DNA of 64,000 nucleotides. It comes from Boletus sp. NGJ. Taxonomy: Eukaryota > Basidiomycota > Agaricomycetes > Boletales > Boletaceae. The stretch lies in NCBI GenBank assembly GCA_019096195.1, contig JAGTXK010000055.1, positions 2,356,001 to 2,420,000 of the forward strand, in the 5' to 3' direction. Both the position numbers and the translations under genes were made by a program. The notes under the pieces are model-generated. The model saw nothing but the letters and a program-made list of their open reading frames with translations, did no database searches and was not told where the DNA came from. Below are positions 34,866 to 44,184 of this stretch, in pieces (positions within the stretch are counted from its first letter, which is position 1; the number at the start of each line of letters is the position of its first letter).

Positions 34866-35346
34866 TGTTATAATATACGAGAATTTTCAAACTTTTCATA
34901 CGAACACTTACTTTTCATTTTCATCAATCATTTTCTTCATAAGTCACATGACTGTGCATGTGACTGTGGGAACACATCACATGACAGGTCTAGAACCTAT
35001 GACATCATATGACGTCACACCTCATGTGATCCATGACTCTTTAATTTCCGCTCTTCTCACACAGCCCCTTTAATCTCCATCTTACTATACTTAGTAATTT
35101 ATCACACGCACTGCTTGGTCCATGCGCATCTCTCTTCATGTATATAAAGTAGCACTTTGACGACTGGTAACCCCAGTCTAATCCACTTGTATTTTTCCTC
35201 CAACAACTCATTAGCTTTGGCCACTCTGGTCATCGTAGGGTTGGGAACAGTACGGACAAAGACTCCCCACCTCATTCGTTGAGCCAGGCTCTGTGTAACC
35301 TGCGAACAGTTCGAGCCTTGTGGTTTGCGCCGAAAGGTTCATAACA
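34866..35346 (+). repeat. 3' LTR of A1
   Basis: 481 bp, TGTTATAATATACGAG start, GGTTCATAACA end, directly after polypurine tract AAAGAGGGGGTAG. Target duplication CCTTT follows. Confidence 0.92.
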
Positions 35347-35539
35347 CCTTTGGCTGTGGTATCAGCAAGGGCCAGTCTAGCTGATAAAGTTGCTGAGAAA
35401 TAATGAGTAGTGAAATCAACTAGCAATTAGTTAGATCTGACTAGTTGGGATGTGAGTGAAAATCCAATTGATCCACTCAGATATGAGACAGTCTGGTTGC
35501 TTAATTTCTAGGGGTTGTGTGTTCCAACTATTTTCATTG

Positions 35540-35752
35540 TCAAAGTCTGGGTTATGCCAATGGTGTCACCATGACCGCTTATGGAAGTACTATGAGAATA
35601 CTATGACAGACTATGGCCACACTATGAACAGACTATCATTATGACACTGTCATAGTACTATGAAACCACCATCCAGTTGGACCCTCACTATGAGCACTAT
35701 GTTACTGTCCAGACTGTCCAGCACTAAATAGTTAGTCCTGTTTTTACTGATG
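35540..35752 (+). repeat. copy of the right arm of the CATAG/CTATGA satellite element
   Basis: Contains TACTATGAGAATACTATGAC and GGCCACACTATGAACAG, then the non-satellite tail GTTGGACCCTCACTATGAGC and GTCCTGTTTTTACT. It matches 45090-45290 in the same orientation. Similarity stops at both right ends after TTTTTACTGATG/TTTTTACTAATG, which defines a family boundary. 35352-35539 and 35753-35896 hold no gene I can see. Confidence 0.75.
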
Positions 35753-35896
35753 ATACCTACCTTTGCAAAGAGACAGTTGCATCGTGACAGCATTGTGTTA
35801 TCTCCTTGAGCAAAAAATGTTGAGGGTTAGAAATAAAATGACCAAACCTTATCAGAGAGGCTGATCAAGCAAAAGGCAAGTGGAAGTGATCAAGTA

Positions 35897-37443
35897 CAGT
35901 GACATCCAAATTTGAGTCAATGTTTTGAGATTTTGGAGTATTAGTTATATAACTCAAGAATATAAACAAATAAAGCCAAGTGTAAGCAGGTCTCTGAATG
36001 TGCCTACCCCTGGCTATATGCCAGCAAAACATTTATATAATTTGAATAAGTATCCATGGAGATATAGTCAATTCCATTTAGTATATCATTGACTCAATTG
36101 TGTAGCTGCCTGTTGGATCTATTAAGGGCTAATAGCTGTCACATGTAACCATTGATGGAAGCATGACAGATGGTTACCATAGTTACTATATCTTAGTAAT
36201 CACTTCAACTAACACTATTTATGGGCAGGTTTCATCTATCATATCTTTCAAATTCACTATGCATTCTGCTTCCACTTCTCAATAAGAAAACATCCTTTCT
36301 CTGGCCTCTAATGGTCACTCTACTTGTCATATTGCTTCCAAGCTAGATGTAGGATACTCAGAGATCTTCTTCCCAACAGATCTATACCTCATTCTGGCTG
36401 TCCCTTCAAGCTTTCAGCCACTTCTCAGCATGCTATCATTACTCAAATCATCACAGGTAGAGCTGCCAATGTTATCCAGGCTACCCACCATACCAATTCC
36501 ATCATTCCTAGTCTAGTCTCCTCACAAACAGTGAGAAGAGTCCTCAAACAACAATCATTCAAGGCTGTAACAAAGAAAAAAAGCCACTTCTTGCTGCAAG
36601 AAACAAGAAGAAGTGTTTAGCGTTTGCTCTAAAGTACCAGGAATGGACTATTGAGGACTGGAAGAGGGTTATTTGATCAGATGAGGCCAAAATCAACAGA
36701 ATAGGATTAGATGGGAAGGAGTGGGTGTGGAAACAGGCAGGTAAGGACCTTATTAACAGAGAGGTTCAGAAAACTGTGAAATTTAGAGGAGGAAATATCA
36801 TGGTATGGATTGGGAAGGTGTTGGGCATCTTGTAGAGGCTGAGGAGAGGATGGATGCCAACCAATATGTGGATATTTTTCAGAACAACTTGCTTCCTAGC
36901 TTGGAGGAATCTGGAATTTCTCTAAAGGATGTTGCAGTATCTTTCAATAGAATAATGATATCAATGTCCTGGATTGGCCTCCACAATCTCCAGATCTGAA
37001 TCCTATTGAACATCTCTTGAACATCATATCAAAAAGGAGCTTGCTAAATATTCAAGACATGCCAAAGGAGTATGGGAGATTTGGAATAGAGTGGCAGAAG
37101 TATAGATTCTAAAGGTGTGTCAGAATTTGATTGAAAGCATGCATGGAAGGATCCAAGCAGTGATTAAGGCCAAAGGAGGTCATACAATGTACTAGAATAG
37201 GGTGATGCTATAGATTTGCTACACAGTTACAAAATTGAGTCAATGAACTTGCCAATTTGAATTGACCTATATGTATCTCCATGGATACTTATTTAAATTA
37301 TATAAAATGTTTTGTTGGCATGTAGTCAGGAGCAGGCATGTTCAGGCACCCACTTACACTTTGGCTTTATTGGTTCATGTTCCTGAGTTATATAACTAAT
37401 ACTCCAAACTCTCAAAACATTAACTCAATTTTGGATGTCACTA
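35897..37443 (+). mobile_element. Tc1-like DNA transposon, family Tc1-2 (1.55 kb)
   Basis: TA-flanked (35895-35896 and 37444-37445). It starts CAGTGACATCCAAATTTGAG and ends TTTTGGATGTCACTA, one base off the perfect inverse. Inverted repeats are about 200 bp. A transposase relic lies on the plus strand. Sister copy at 16168-17719. Confidence 0.92.
36259..37195 (+). pseudogene. Tc1-like transposase, decayed (Tc1-2)
   Basis: Starts MHSASTSQ, where a TAA then interrupts the frame. Helix-turn-helix part to about 36560 (VIQATHHTNSIIPSLVSSQT, RRVLKQQSFKAVTKKK). The first catalytic block is altered: WTIEDWKRVI, a TGA, then SDEAKINRIGLD. FRGGNIMVW and DWEGVGHLVEAEERMDANQY follow. The second Asp block is largely deleted (VSFNRIMI). 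SPDLNPIEHL and the end VCQNLIESMHGRIQ are readable. It has several frameshifts, stops and deletions and is more decayed than the copy at 16535-17497. Inactive. Confidence 0.87.
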
Positions 37444-37731
37444 TATAATCAAAGAAAGTTTCCCTATACATAATATCCAGGGTTTTGAAAAAGAGAAATA
37501 CAGTGACTCCCAAAACTGTTCCAATACCTAACCCTAATGCAGTGCACGAAGCACACTGCAAACATCCGTGGGAATGTCACTTGGCTTTGGTGGGACAAAT
37601 AATAGTACATACCCTCGGCTACCTATGGGCGCTTGGATCATGTGAGTTGATCTAGAGGAAGTGGAGATATAGCTATTTTAAAACAGCAACTACATTGGAA
37701 CAGTTTTGCATCTCTTGATATAAAGTGGGTA

Positions 37732-39811
37732 TTAGTACCTGGTATAGCCTCCTTTTGCCTTGAGCACTGCCTCAACCCTCCTAGGCATGCTTCCAGTCAA
37801 CGTCTGACACTCCTCAAGTGGTATCCCCTCCCATTCCACCTGAACTCTCTCCCATAACTCATGAATTCCACTAGGAGGTTGTTCTTGATCTGCTAGCCTT
37901 CTTTTGAGGTGACTCCCAGAGGTGTTCAATGGGGTTGAGGTCAGGAGACTGTGCTGGTCATATCATAGTTCCAAAATCCTGCTCTCAAGCCACTCATTCA
38001 CCTTTTTGCAAGTATGCTGGGAGTTATTGTCTTGCTGAAAGATCATGTTAGGAGGATCTAGACCATAATACTGCAGAGTATTCAGCAGCTTATCCTTCAA
38101 AATCTGAAGGTAAAGGTCTCCATCCATCCTACCATCAATCTTGGCAGCATAGCCAACTCCCTGCCAAGTCATACACCCCCACATCATGAGAGAACCTCCT
38201 CCAAACTTCATGTTACGGTTACCAAAGGGGGTACATCTTTTCCCCTTCCTTCACCCCCCATAGGACTATGGGACGACCTATTCTTTGACTCAGACCTGGG
38301 ATTCCCCCACAACCCCAACACAGGCATCACACCCATCCGGAACCTCCTTTCTAGGCAGTTATTCATAACTCCCTTTTTAGGAACCTACCTGTTTGGTATG
38401 AACACCACCTCCCTACTTCACCTGATATATGCTCTCTTCCTTTTTGACCTGATCATAAACATTGCCTCCTTGGCTATGCTCTCTTGTGCATAGCCCAGTA
38501 TTCCTACCTTCCCCTTTTGACTCATGCCTTGATCCGTTTATAGTAATCTTTCGTCTGTGACTAACAATTACTATATTCATTACGAAGCCTGCCCTAGATG
38601 GGCAAGGCCTATAAATAGGGACACGGGCCCTTCATGTAACTCCAACCTAGATCTACACTCCTTCCCATGTAATCTACCTGCTTCTCCCGCTAAAGGTTCC
38701 ACTTCACCTCAGAAGCCTTCCCCACACTCTGGAGGTGATCGCCCTCACACTTGTGATCATCTTACTCATCACTTTGCACTTGTGTGCCGTCATTGCCATA
38801 ACAGGCTTCTAAAGCTTTGGCAACTCCAACAACCAACAGAGGTTGGTCGTTGTCAGTCAGGACTCCACCACTGACCCAGCAAGACCGGGACTCCGCCATC
38901 AACAACTCATAAAGCCCAGGACTCCACCACCAGCACTAGGCCCAGTAAGCCCAGGAGAACTAGCTGACAGAAGGCAACTGTCTCCTGGCCTGCACACCAG
39001 TCTGCCCATCCTTCTTATAGGATTGCGCCACCGTGGTAAATCCAAGACTCCACCATTGGTCGTAGAGGTAACGAGAGGACTCTACGTAAAGCTAGCAGTT
39101 GGTCCCCAGTCAGAGGAAACCTTGGGCCTCTGGAGGTTGAGTATTTCCTCAAGTCCTGCTAGTCCTATAATTCCAACAGAGGTTATACAGGAACGTTGTC
39201 ACATTGTTACCTGGCGTAACACTTCAAGGTCCCTTCAACCAATCTATCATTAAGCCCTTCACCTGCTTTTTTCTAGATCCATTTTCACCCATCTGACCCT
39301 AGGCAATTGATTTTAGTCTCATTAGACCATACTACCTTCTTCTACAGAGTCCTCTATAGTCCAATCCTTATAAGCATAGGTAAAGTTCAAGTGAGAGTCT
39401 TGTGATGCCTAGCTGATAAGAAGGGGGTGTTTAGACTTCATCACAGCCTTCATACCAAGTGCTGGCATACTGTGGTGGTAGAGAGGAGTTGGTTGACCAT
39501 ATTGATGAGAGCCTTGATCACCTGGATAGCATTTTCTGCCTTTCCAGATGAAATGAGATGGATGGCATGATAAAGAATGATAGGAGAAAGCTTGGATGGG
39601 CAAACCTCCAACAGACTTCTGAAGCTCAGAATGTTCTTTGAAGCAGAGCCTGGATATGGTAGAGGCATGGAGACCAGTGGTGGCAGCAATAGAATGAGCT
39701 GACTGGCCAGCATCAAGCATAGAGAGAATGGTGTTTTTTTGAGTAGAAGAAATGGATCTTATGATGATGTGGTTGGAAATAAAGAAGTGTGTGAACTATT
39801 TCAAACTCAGA
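37732..39811 (-). pseudogene. Tc1-like transposase, split by an LTR (Tc1-1)
   Basis: N-terminal part at 39409-39811 (LDAGQSAHSIAATTGLHAS, GRKCYPGD-type linker in another frame, MKAVMKSKHPLLIS). Catalytic part below the LTR at 37963-38210 (FGGGSLMMWGCMTWQGVGY, IFQQDNNSQHTCKKVNEWLE). C-terminus at 37732-37929 (LKRRLADQEQPPSGIHELWE, RRVEAVLKAKGGYTRY, stop at 37732-37734). A family B solo LTR (38211-39221) lies in the codons just before FGGG. Besides that there are frameshifts in the N-terminal part and near SPDLNPIEH. Inactive. Confidence 0.87.
38211..39221 (+). repeat. solo LTR, family B, nested in Tc1-1
   Basis: 1011 bp, TGTTACGGTTACC start, TTACCTGGCGTAACA end, with a perfect 5-bp target duplication CTTCA (38206-38210 and 39222-39226). 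It contains the box GCCTATAAATAGGG and leader AACCTAGATCTACACTCC. Within it a short direct reiteration of GACTCCACCA-type units (about 38865-38935) lengthens this copy relative to the others. Confidence 0.93.
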
Positions 39812-40117
39812 TATAATATTTATATGTGTATCTTTGTTTGTATAACCAAACATTGCCATTTATGATGGTATTTCAACAAGATTGCACATTCTCAACTAAA
39901 AGATGCAAAACTATTGCAATGGTATTGTTGTTTTGAAATGGACATAATGCCACAGCCTCTGACCCAAATCACATGATCCAGAGGCCAGAATATAGCCAAG
40001 TGTGTGAACTTTGGTTGTTCCCACCAAAGCTAAGTGTAATTCTCACAGGTGTTTGTGGTGCACTGCACACACCACATCAGGGTTAGAGGCATTGCAACAG
40101 TTTTGGAGGTCACTGTA

Positions 40118-40171
40118 TATAACTAATATTCCAAAATCTCAAAATATTGACTCAATTTTAAAAGTTACTGT
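40118..40171 (+). repeat. Tc1-2 right-end remnant
   Basis: 54 bp matching the right inverted repeat of Tc1-2 (TATAACTAATATTCCAAAAT, then TTGACTCAATTTTAAAAGTT and ACTG-TA). Only this end is left. 40172-40451 shows nothing further. Confidence 0.75.
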
Positions 40172-40451
40172 ACACTATGTATGTATTTCCCTTATCATCA
40201 TAATCTTGGTCACTGACATTGGATACAATGTAATATACTGATCCATGCTTTAATCAATAATAATCAGATGTAATTTCTCTATTACTCTCTGTTATTTAAA
40301 TGGGTGCTAATTGGTAGTAAGTATCCAAATAGGTTTTCCCAGCCTCTCTTCTTATATAGGGGATAAGCCAAACTGTTCCCTTTGATTATATACTAACTCA
40401 CCCTCTTCACTAGATCTTTTAGATAGGATTGTAGTCTTTTGGACCTTTGCT

Positions 40452-41497
40452 TACATAACTCCAAATGGTATAAAGAGCAGAGATACCATTCAGCCAACCC
40501 TACTTCATTATGAAATCCACTCCCTCCTCTGCTCGAGCCAATATTCTTTTTCTCTCTGAATCTGGCCTTTCTGCTAGGCAAATATCATTCCAAACTGGTC
40601 TGGGGAAGTCTACTGTGGCCAGGGTTATCAAGGAGATCCACCCAGGCAAGGAAAACATCAAATTAGGATGTCCTTCTAAACTCTCTCCTACTGATAAAAG
40701 GAGAATTGTCTCTAGTATTACCTCTGGCAAAGTTAAAAATGCTGTCCAGGCTACCCATCTCATCAATTCTGCTCTCTCTTCTCCTGTCTCTGCTCAAACT
40801 GTTAGGAATGTTCTCAAGTCTGCATCTCTCAAGGCTGTAGTCAAGAAAAAGAAGCCACTCTTGTCTGTGAAGCATAGGCAACATAGGCTGGCCTTTGCTC
40901 TCAAGCACCAACATTGGACTGTGGAGGACTGGACTAGGGTTATATGGTCAGATGAAACCAAGATCAACAGGATTGGGTCAGATGGAAGGAAGTATGTATG
41001 GAAATTGGCAGGAAAGTCTTTGCAAGACAAGGAAGTTCAGGGAACAGTAATAGTAAAGTTTGGAGGAGGTTCCTTGATGGTTTGGGGATGCATGAGTTGG
41101 AGTGGAGTGGGGATTCTTGCAGAGGTTGAAGGGAGGATGAATGCTGAGCAGTATGTCTCCATTTTGGAGGATAATCTGCTTCCTTCCATGGAAAATTCTG
41201 GAATTCCTAAGGAGAGCATTATCTTTCAACAAGATAATGACCCCAAGCACACCTCTAAAAGAGCCAAGGAGTGGCTGGAATCTCAAGGGATCAAGCTTCT
41301 TGACTGGCCAGCACAATCTCCAGACCTTAATCCCATTGAACATCTCTGGCAAATCCTCAAAAAAAAACTCAATAGCTATACAACACCACCAAAAGGAGTA
41401 TGGGAGCTTTGGGAGAGAATTGAAGTGGAGTGGGGGAAGATAGAGGTTGAGGAGTGTCAAGGATTGATAGAGAGTATGCCTAGAAGACTAGAGGTAG
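40452..41497 (+). mobile_element. Tc1-3 fragment without terminal repeats
   Basis: Matches the transposase gene and about 58 bp of 5' flank of the Tc1-3 copy at 19613-20845 (CTTACATAACTCCAAATG onward). Both inverted repeats are missing. The left break is near 40452; the right break is at about 41490-41500, where family C retroelement sequence begins. Confidence 0.9.
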
Positions 41498-41742
41498 TTG
41501 ATGTTGATGAAGAGATCACATGTGAATTTGATATCCCCATCTTTGTTGAACGAGGTGTCGGCGTTTCAAATGCGGATGGAGGTGTGGAGTCAAGTGGTCG
41601 GGAGTTTGTACTTTCACACGAATTGATAGTTGATGCAGGAGATTTCTGCACCATTGTCTACAAGGGCTCTGGTGTCAACAGCTTTCTTAGTGTGTGCGGG
41701 GACGAGGAGTTGAACAGGAATGTGAATGCCTTTCAATTTTGA
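40510..41742 (+). CDS. Tc1-like transposase, near complete, fused to antisense retroelement sequence (410 aa)
   Basis: The longest well-preserved coding region in the window. Residues 1-328 are a Tc1-type transposase: two helix-turn-helix regions (about 8-45, 55-105), a basic stretch VVKKKKPLLS, and the catalytic core with D148 (WSDETKIN), D242 (FQQDNDPKHT) and E277 (SPDLNPIEHLW), spacing 34, so a complete DD34E triad. No stop or frameshift within it. The usual last dozen residues after MPRRLE are missing. The frame runs on for about 80 residues that are the antisense of family C protease sequence (VDVDEEITCEFDIPIF), an accident of the junction. No inverted repeats flank it, so it cannot move itself. 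Whether it is expressed cannot be told. Confidence 0.85.
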   Translation: MKSTPSSARANILFLSESGLSARQISFQTGLGKSTVARVIKEIHPGKENIKLGCPSKLSPTDKRRIVSSITSGKVKNAVQATHLINSALSSPVSAQTVRNVLKSASLKAVVKKKKPLLSVKHRQHRLAFALKHQHWTVEDWTRVIWSDETKINRIGSDGRKYVWKLAGKSLQDKEVQGTVIVKFGGGSLMVWGCMSWSGVGILAEVEGRMNAEQYVSILEDNLLPSMENSGIPKESIIFQQDNDPKHTSKRAKEWLESQGIKLLDWPAQSPDLNPIEHLWQILKKKLNSYTTPPKGVWELWERIEVEWGKIEVEECQGLIESMPRRLEVVDVDEEITCEFDIPIFVERGVGVSNADGGVESSGREFVLSHELIVDAGDFCTIVYKGSGVNSFLSVCGDEELNRNVNAFQF

Positions 41743-43635
41743 CTCTACAGTTATAGCGGCACAACTAAGAGAAGGGAAAACATGTGTTGAGGGTGTTTCC
41801 CGATTTAAAAACCCAAAGAAACCTGTCCGATGGTCTCTCTGTCGGAGTTCTCTTCTTCCTTTTCAATGACCCTGACCTTTTTGGTGGGGGAGGTCTTTGC
41901 CTTTTTGATGGAAGAAGTGAAGGTGGTATAGGTGGTGGTAATATGGCCTGGTTGACGGCAGCAGAAACAGAGTTTTTGATTGAAGCAGTGTTTCTGCTCT
42001 TTGGGGGTGAGTTTGGGGATGGAGACAATGTTGACGTCCATGGCATCAGGGTTGCAGGTCTTGGACGTGGTGGGTGAGGAGAAAGAGTGGTATGTGTGGG
42101 CAGAGGGTTTGTTGTACCTTTTGGTGATCTCATCGGCTCTCTCCCATTGTGTCTGGAAATGAATAGCCTGAGAATACCATTCTTCAATGGTAGTGGATAC
42201 CATAGACATAGACATGACTCATCACATGAGTCCTGAGGGGATCCCGGCAGACTAGTACCTAATGAGGATGTTCGGGTCAGTGATCTTGGTGAAAGAGGTG
42301 TTGTTTTGGAATTCAGATGTGTATTGTGTGAGGGGGGGAGAGTACGAGTTATCTCACTTCTTGACCATGCACTTGGTGGACAGCCAAGCGATGGCATTGC
42401 CTGTGGTATCGTGGTGTTTGAATGCCTTCTCGAAGGTGGTAATGAAGTCAGTGAAAGAGTCAAGGGTGATGGTGATGCCAGTGATGGTGTTTTGTTGATA
42501 GGTGGTAGCCCAGGTGAGGGCAGGTCCCTTGGTCATGTAAGACAGGGTGAAGGCGATTTGTTTGGTGTCAGTGTCATAGACTTTGGCATTGACATAGAGA
42601 TAGAACTGGACGGTGTTCAACCAAGGTACAGAGGTGTTGAAAGAGCTATCATAGGCCTCAGGTGTACCAATACGAAGTTTGGTAGGTTGGGCTATTAAAG
42701 ACATGTGTGACGAGAGAGGGGGTGGTAAGGAGAATGAGGGTACTGCTGTCAACGGTGCAGGGGAAGGTGGGATCGGCAGGGTAGGGGTTCTTGGTAGGTG
42801 TAGACGGCTTGAGAGCTGGTGTGATAGGTCAAGGACCGTGTCCTGTTGTTGTTGGAATGGGAGGTCAAGATCAAGGTCAAGGTCCAAAGATTCATCTTCA
42901 GGGTCAGAGGGTGCGTTGTTAGTGGGGGGTGTCTCAGCACATGCACAAGAGTTCCATCAAGCAGGGTTTAGGACAGGGTGTTGGCAAGCAATGGTGGATA
43001 GAGGACTATAACAGCAGTAGCCTCAATCTAAGGAATTTACACCTTATGTTATGACTACCCTGGGTAGGGATAGATGTTAACTTGAATAGTCGAGTAGTGA
43101 CAAGCTACTGAGGTCAAGGGAATAGCTCGATGGGCTATAAGACGAAGGGTCCCTAGGTAGGGTCAAGGGTTCAACGACAGAGGGTCTTCCTCATCGTAGG
43201 GTTAAGGGTTCTGTGACAAAGGGTCTTCCTTGTCATGGTCGAGGGTTCACTCGGTGAGAGTGAAGTCGAGATGTAGAAGAAGCATTCACTTGAAGTAGAA
43301 CGATGACTTATAGAGGTCCGGAGGAACGATGATGAAAGTTCACCAAGTAGGTGTAAATTGGGGATCGACTATGGAACACGAGGTTTATACATGAAGTAAG
43401 TGTGGGAAGGGGATGACTAAGCCACAGCACCAGAAAGATCCTATGGAATGGGAATAGGAAGGGATCTTCCATATGATGTCAGCATAGAAGTACAGATCAT
43501 GAGAGAAAAGAGATTCGACCACACAGAGTTCCACTGCGTAGCGAATGGTCCAGGGGAATCAAGAGGATGAGACAAGAGTGAGAATGATTGATGGGAAGAA
43601 GAGATGAAAAGAAAAGAAAAGAGTAAATCATAACA
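41498..43635 (-). mobile_element. family C Ty3/gypsy element, 5' part (LTR, gag, protease)
   Basis: Fossil on the minus strand. Its 5' LTR is 43047-43635. Gag is at about 41800-42950 (DLDLDLDLPFQQQQDTVLDL, GPALTWATTYQQN, zinc knuckle CFCCRQPGHITTTY), and protease at about 41560-41720 (ALVDNGAEISCINYQF). The rest of the polymerase is absent because the element abuts the Tc1-3 fragment at 41498. Broken, with several breaks. Inner regions are richer in CpG than the neighbours, so it may be of middling age. Confidence 0.82.
43047..43635 (-). repeat. 5' LTR, family C
   Basis: 589 bp bounded by TGTTATGAC and the inverse AATCATAACA. It contains several reiterations of an AGGGTCAAGGGTTC/GAGGGTCTTCC unit (about 43138-43255). 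Confidence 0.75.
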
Positions 43636-43640
43636 AGTAG

Positions 43641-43802
43641 CAGCTCCAACCCCAAGGGAGGCTCTATATTAAAGCTAGCTGTTAGTCCCCAGTCCAAGGA
43701 ACCTTTGAGCCTCAGGAGGTATTTTTCCCTCAAGTCTGGCTAGTCCAGTAATCACACAGGGTTGATTACTCGGAAATGTGTCATTTGTTACATGGCATAA
43801 CA
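43641..43802 (+). repeat. LTR 3' end fragment, family B
   Basis: Matches the last 160 bp of the family B LTR (CTCCAACCCCAAGGGAGGCT to TTACATGGCATAACA). It lies between LTR ends of families C and A. Confidence 0.8.
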
Positions 43803-43944
43803 CTCATTGCCTGGACTTTTTAGTCCTAGTAGGGTTAGGAATAGTTCAGATTACAACTCTCTACCTCATCCATTGAGCCAGGACCAGTGTAGCCTGCAAG
43901 TAGTATTCCAAGCCTTGTGGTTTTGTTCCGTCAGGTTCATAACA
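43803..43944 (+). repeat. LTR 3' end fragment, family A
   Basis: Matches the last 140 bp of the family A LTR (AACTCTCTACCTCATCCATT, GGTTTTGTTCCGTCAGGTTC, ATAACA end). It is followed directly by the coding relic repeated at 51700. Confidence 0.8.
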
Positions 43945-44170
43945 CACCATCACTCTGTAGGTAGGAAAACAGGCTGAACATTTTCACTCCATTGGTGAGC
44001 AGCATGCCACAGATCTTCAAGGTGTGTTTTCCCTTGAGAACTATATACTCCATTCTATGTACTGATATGTTATGATAGCACTGCCTTCAGAGGAACAGGG
44101 CAATGCAGACCAGATGTTTGAAGACCTGGGCATGGATATTCAATACAATATGCACATTCCCAACACTCAT
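43945..44170 (+). pseudogene. coding relic X, copy 1 (also at 51700-51925)
   Basis: About 226 bp, roughly 90 % identical to 51700-51925. In the better copy one frame reads TITLQAGTQAEHFCSIGEQ, ATDLQGVFSLENYILHSMY and LEDQDNADQMFEDLGMGIQY, which looks like real protein. This copy has the same blocks with more stops. Family not recognised. The left edge is an LTR end; the right edge is the satellite structure. Confidence 0.5.
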
Positions 44171-44184
44171 CAGTAAATATAGGA

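Larger units (their letters stand above)
28913..35346 (+). mobile_element. full-length family A chromovirus, copy A1
   Basis: 6434 bp with both LTRs (28913-29391 and 34866-35346) and a perfect 5-bp target duplication CCTTT (28908-28912, 35347-35351). Parts: leader about 29392-30001, gag about 30002-31015 with CCHC knuckle CFHCGKPGHIKPNCP, protease about 31480-31560 (LLDSGASHTFID), reverse transcriptase about 31950-32600, RNase H about 32760-33280, integrase about 33300-34330, chromodomain about 34600-34720 ([17 protein letters not shown]), polypurine tract 34853-34865. LTRs differ at roughly 25 sites (about 95 % identical by eye). Broken, about ten breaks. Inserted in the gag-protease fossil region. 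Confidence 0.93.
37501..40115 (-). mobile_element. Tc1-like DNA transposon, family Tc1-1, interrupted by a solo LTR
   Basis: TA-flanked (37499-37500 and 40116-40117), with long inverted repeats starting CAGTGACTCCCAAAACTG on the left and CAGTGACCTCCAAAACTG on the right. Both carry an extra CACTGCA-rich block relative to 1209-2784. Without the 1011-bp LTR and one copy of its target duplication the element is about 1.6 kb, the normal size. The flank 37446-37498 is unassigned. Confidence 0.92.

Noticed and set aside
40510-41742. A 410-residue fusion protein as a new domesticated gene
   Set aside because: The last 80 residues are antisense to family C protease sequence and start at a repeat junction. 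The fusion is an accident of adjacency, so only the transposase part is called.
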